From: Allobrachymonas sp.
Lineage (GTDB): Bacteria > Pseudomonadota > Gammaproteobacteria > Burkholderiales > Burkholderiaceae_C
DNA: 8,285 nucleotides
Direction of reading: 5' to 3'
Assembly (NCBI GenBank): GCA_012036375.1
Contig: JAAUOI010000119.1
Span: forward strand, 1-8,285
Made by a program: the position numbers and the translations under genes. Shown one piece after another: positions 5,659 to 8,285 of this stretch. Each line of letters begins with the position of its first letter. The first letter of the stretch is position 1. Below the pieces are notes generated by a model that was not told the origin of the DNA, did no database searches, and saw only the letters and a program-made list of their open reading frames with translations.

Positions 5659-6738
5659 TCAGGCACTGGTGGGATACGAGCCCAGCAGTTTGAAATAAGC
5701 GCACAGTGTACGCAATTCAGCCAAAGCCGCTGCGACTTGCGGTTGCTGGGCATGGCCTTGGAGGTCGATATAAAAATAATATTCCCATTGGCCGGTGCGA
5801 GCTGGGCGGGATTCAAAGCGGGTCATGGATACGCCATGTTTTTTCAGCGGCACGAGCAAATCATGCACCGCCCCGGGTTTATTGGGCACAGAGACGATCA
5901 GGCTGGTGCAATCTATGCCGCTTGGATTCGGCTGGGAACAGGTTTCGGGCAAGGCGATGATGCAAAAGCGCGTGCGATTGTAGGCATCGTCTTGAATTGC
6001 ATGCGCGGCAATGTGCAAGCCGAAAATGCTCGCGGCGCGTTCGCCAGAAAGTGCCGCCCAATTCGGATGCTCTGCAGCCAAGCGTGCGCCCTCCGCATTG
6101 CTTGAGACAGCTTTGCGTTCAGCATGCGGCAAATGTTTGGTGAGCCACTCTTGGCACTGCGCTAGCGCCTGTGGATGCGCGGCCACCACCTCGATGCCCT
6201 CCAAACTCTGCGTTTTGCGCAGCAGATGGTGGCGCACCATCAGGCTGACTTCGCCGATGATGTTCGCAGGGGTATGCAGCAGTAAATCCAAGCTGCGCGT
6301 CACCGGTCCTTCGGTGGAATTTTCTACGCCCACCACACCAAAATGCGCCGAGCCTGCGGCTGTGGCTTGGAAGACTTGGTCAAACGTGGCGCAGTAAATC
6401 AACTCTAGCGATGAGCCAAAGAATTCCAGCGCCGCTTGCTCACAAAACGTGCCTGCGGGCCCGAGCACGGCCACACGTTGCGCGGCCTCCAAGCTGCGGC
6501 AAGCGCTCATGATTTCGCGCCACACGTAGCTGATGTTCTCAGGCTTGAGAGGCCCTGTGTTAGCGGCTTGCAAACCTGCAATCACCTGCGCCTCGCGCTC
6601 TGGGCGATACACCGCCGAGCCTTCTAGCCGCTTGATCTCGCCCACCTCGCCTGCCAGCTGAGCCCGACGGTTGAGCGCAGCCAGCAGATCGCGATCCACA
6701 GCGTCGATCTCTTGGCGAAGTTGATCAAGCGTTTTCAT
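5659..6738 (-). CDS. pheA: Bifunctional chorismate mutase / prephenate dehydratase (P-protein)
   Basis: Cytosolic 359-aa enzyme that converts chorismate to prephenate and then to phenylpyruvate, the committed route to phenylalanine. Domain order: AroQ-type chorismate mutase at about 1-85 (LRQEIDAVDRDLLAALNRR at the start, YRPEREAQV at 44-52); prephenate dehydratase at about 88-265, with GPAGTF (93-98), VGVENSTEG (136-144) and the catalytic NRTRF motif (254-258); and a C-terminal ACT domain at about 278-355. The ACT domain keeps the phenylalanine-binding motif ESRP (309-312), and KPGAV (287-291) takes the place of the usual PGAL, so feedback inhibition by phenylalanine is likely. The length matches beta- and gammaproteobacterial P-proteins. 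The start ATG lies inside the end of the DUF2442 gene and has no clear Shine-Dalgarno sequence, suggesting coupling. tyrA follows after 23 bp. In many Burkholderiales serC precedes this gene; here it does not. Confidence 0.97.
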   Translation of the reverse strand: MKTLDQLRQEIDAVDRDLLAALNRRAQLAGEVGEIKRLEGSAVYRPEREAQVIAGLQAANTGPLKPENISYVWREIMSACRSLEAAQRVAVLGPAGTFCEQAALEFFGSSLELIYCATFDQVFQATAAGSAHFGVVGVENSTEGPVTRSLDLLLHTPANIIGEVSLMVRHHLLRKTQSLEGIEVVAAHPQALAQCQEWLTKHLPHAERKAVSSNAEGARLAAEHPNWAALSGERAASIFGLHIAAHAIQDDAYNRTRFCIIALPETCSQPNPSGIDCTSLIVSVPNKPGAVHDLLVPLKKHGVSMTRFESRPARTGQWEYYFYIDLQGHAQQPQVAAALAELRTLCAYFKLLGSYPTSA

Positions 6739-6988
6739 GTTTTTGTGCTGTGCTGCAAAGGTAGGCTGTGTCTGCGCTCAAATCAATCTCGCCCGGCCAT
6801 TGCAAAAAATAACCCATCGATTTCACTGCGTTGAACACTCGCTGCTCATTCAAGGCAGTGAACACGCCTTTGTCCATGAACTGCGACACATCGAGCAAGC
6901 GATGCTCGCCATTGTCGAAAATGATCTGCAAAGAATGTGCATCTGCAACTTGTGCCGTCTTGATTTTGGGTAAAGGTTTGCTCATCAT
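6725..6988 (-). CDS. DUF2442 domain protein
   Basis: Protein of 87 aa that fits DUF2442 along its whole length: FDNGEHRLLDV at 24-34, GVFTAL at 41-46 and FLQWPGEIDLSADTAY at 61-76, corresponding to the family pattern of a short beta sheet, a PYLDKGVF-like turn and a WP..DL..D.LY ending. It is small and soluble with no signal peptide. The role is unknown; DUF2442 proteins commonly accompany DUF4160 proteins and are proposed partners, possibly the antitoxin side of a module, by association only. There are two tandem ATG codons (6988 and 6985). The first overlaps the DUF4160 stop and no strong Shine-Dalgarno sequence is visible, so expression probably depends on coupling. The last 14 bases overlap the start of pheA in another frame, tying the pair to aromatic amino acid biosynthesis at the level of translation. 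Confidence 0.85.
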   Translation of the reverse strand: MMSKPLPKIKTAQVADAHSLQIIFDNGEHRLLDVSQFMDKGVFTALNEQRVFNAVKSMGYFLQWPGEIDLSADTAYLCSTAQKHENA

Positions 6989-7257
6989 TACACCAAAGGC
7001 TGAATTTTCACCGGCTCAGAGCCTGCGACTGCAAGTGTCCAATCTGCCATCAGTTCTTCGCGATGAATTTCCATCCAAGCTTCGAGCAGCTTCATTTTCT
7101 TCGCGGGCAATTCACCTTCGAGAACTTCACTGGACTCACTGGCAACCACAACACGGTGCTCAGCATATTCCACATGGATGTGTGGCAAGTGATGCTGTTG
7201 ATTGTCAAAATAAAACATTCTGACAATCAGGCCGTAGAAAAAACTGATGACTGGCAT
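6988..7257 (-). CDS. DUF4160 domain protein, probable partner of the DUF2442 gene
   Basis: Small soluble protein of 89 aa with the look of the DUF4160 family: N-terminal PVISFFYGLIVRMF, the conserved histidine motif PHIHVEY at residues 25-31, and a C-terminal helix with the pattern WMEIHREELMADW (61-73). No signal peptide or membrane segment is visible. The biochemical function of the family is unknown to me. DUF4160 genes are often found next to DUF2442 genes, and such pairs have been suggested to behave like toxin-antitoxin modules, but nothing in this sequence proves that. The ATG at 7257 shares its A with the gyrA TAA and has GAGG upstream as ribosome binding site. The stop (TAA 6990-6988) overlaps the DUF2442 start in the same TAATG way, so translation of gyrA, this gene and the next is probably coupled. 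Family assignment is good; function is open. Confidence 0.85.
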   Translation of the reverse strand: MPVISFFYGLIVRMFYFDNQQHHLPHIHVEYAEHRVVVASESSEVLEGELPAKKMKLLEAWMEIHREELMADWTLAVAGSEPVKIQPLV

Positions 7258-8285
7258 TAGTTTGCCTCGGGCGTATCGCCGTTGCCGCCATCGGCGCTTT
7301 CGCCTGCATCGCCTTCAGCATCCACCGCTGCATCGTTCTCCACAATGCGCTGCAAGCCGCTGAGTTTCGTGCCTTCATCCAGTGAAATCAAAGTCACGCC
7401 TTGCGTGGCGCGGCCGAGTTCGCGGATTTCGCTCACGCGGGTTCTGACCAAAACGCCTTTGTCAGTAATCATCATGATCTCGTCATCCGCATGCACCAAG
7501 GTTGCGCCGACGATTTTGCCGTTGCGCTCGCTTTGCTGAATGGCGATCATGCCTTTGGTACCACGGCCATGGCGCGTGTATTCCTGGATATTGGTGCGTT
7601 TGCCAAAGCCGTTTTCGGTTGCGGTCAACACGCTTTGTTGCTCGTCTTCAGCCACAAGAAGCGCAATCACGTTTTGCCCCTCTTCCAGCATCATGCCGCG
7701 CACGCCGCGCGCTTGCCGCCCTAGCGGGCGCACATCATCTTCATCAAAGCGCACAGCTTTGCCGCCATCGCTGAACAGCATCACGTCGTGCTTGCCGTCC
7801 GTCAGCGCCGCGCCGATCAAATAATCGCCTTCATCCAAATTCACGGCGATGATGCCGCCTTTGCGCGGATTGGAAAATTCATCGAGCGAGGTTTTCTTCA
7901 CCGTGCCCATCGAGGTGGCCATGAAGACGTAATGATCGGCGGGGAATTTGCGGTTCTCTCCTGTGAGCGCGAGCACGACGTTGATTTTTTCGCCGTCTTC
8001 CAGCGGGAACATATTGACAATCGGTCGGCCACGCGAGCCGCGCGTGCCCGCAGGCACTTCCCAGACCTTGAGCCAATACAGGCGGCCACGATTGGAGAAG
8101 CACAGCAAATAATCATGCGTGTTGGCAATGAAAAGCTGGTCAATCCAATCGTCTTCCTTGGTTTGCGCTGCTTGCTTGCCGCGCCCACCGCGCTTTTGCG
8201 CGCGGTATTCTGATAAAGGCTGGCTCTTGATGTAGCCGCTGTGCGAGAGCGTGACCACCATGTCGGTCGGCGTGATCAAATCCTC
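7257..8285 (-). CDS. gyrA: DNA gyrase subunit A, C-terminal part (5' end outside window)
   Basis: GyrA is the DNA-cleaving and DNA-wrapping subunit of gyrase, which introduces negative supercoils as an A2B2 complex. The open frame enters from the window edge and ends at TAA 7259-7257, giving 342 visible residues. These are the beta-pinwheel C-terminal domain. The GyrA box, the hallmark that separates gyrase from ParC, is visible as QKRGGRG at visible residues 30-36. Pinwheel blade repeats follow, with motifs such as GRQARGVRGM and GRGTKGM, and the protein ends in a glycine-rich acidic tail, as in other proteobacterial GyrA. The breakage-reunion domain, active-site tyrosine and quinolone-resistance region lie outside the window, so resistance status cannot be judged. 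The stop codon overlaps the start of the next gene by one base (TAATG), with GAGG about 7 nt before that ATG. The identity is secure; only the 5' part is missing. Confidence 0.97.
   Translation of the reverse strand, partial: EDLITPTDMVVTLSHSGYIKSQPLSEYRAQKRGGRGKQAAQTKEDDWIDQLFIANTHDYLLCFSNRGRLYWLKVWEVPAGTRGSRGRPIVNMFPLEDGEKINVVLALTGENRKFPADHYVFMATSMGTVKKTSLDEFSNPRKGGIIAVNLDEGDYLIGAALTDGKHDVMLFSDGGKAVRFDEDDVRPLGRQARGVRGMMLEEGQNVIALLVAEDEQQSVLTATENGFGKRTNIQEYTRHGRGTKGMIAIQQSERNGKIVGATLVHADDEIMMITDKGVLVRTRVSEIRELGRATQGVTLISLDEGTKLSGLQRIVENDAAVDAEGDAGESADGGNGDTPEAN

Overview
The window is a stretch of core chromosome from a betaproteobacterium, most likely Burkholderiales in or near Comamonadaceae. 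This rests on gene order (gyrA, then pheA, tyrA, aroA, cmk, rpsA, ihfB, lapA, lapB) and on protein style: a two-domain P-protein, an AroA-Cmk fusion, and a LapB N-terminus followed by KAYFKGLNYLL. All recognisable genes lie on the minus strand, so the region reads from high to low coordinates. G+C looks moderate (judged by eye).

In transcription order: the C-terminal 342 residues of GyrA (7257-8285, running off the window); a DUF4160 and a DUF2442 gene (6988-7257, 6725-6988); pheA (5659-6738); tyrA (4766-5635); an aroA-cmk fusion (2706-4730); a 197-bp intergenic region with inverted and direct repeats; rpsA (826-2508); ihfB (506-817); a damaged lapA (175-462); and the damaged start of lapB (1-175). 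The first four genes are packed with 1-nt TAATG overlaps and one 14-nt overlap, so they are probably one translationally coupled unit. No gap between recognised genes exceeds 200 bp.

Functionally, PheA and TyrA split prephenate toward phenylalanine and tyrosine. The AroA half of the fusion makes EPSP one step before chorismate, and the Cmk half phosphorylates CMP/dCMP. RpsA and IHF-beta serve translation and nucleoid architecture. LapA/LapB normally control LPS synthesis at the inner membrane.

The main unusual points are: (1) lapA and lapB carry three apparent single-base frame breaks within about 380 bp, while everything upstream is intact; (2) the 5' part of lapA contains a terminator-like hairpin followed by a U-rich tract, and a second perfect hairpin covers its ribosome binding site; (3) a DUF4160-DUF2442 pair sits seamlessly between gyrA and pheA, where relatives usually carry serC; (4) the cmk-rpsA spacer has a repeat arrangement that could form alternative stems. 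I see no CRISPR array, transposase, tRNA, rRNA or prophage gene. The window is mostly housekeeping DNA, and I do not find a convincing new multi-gene system.
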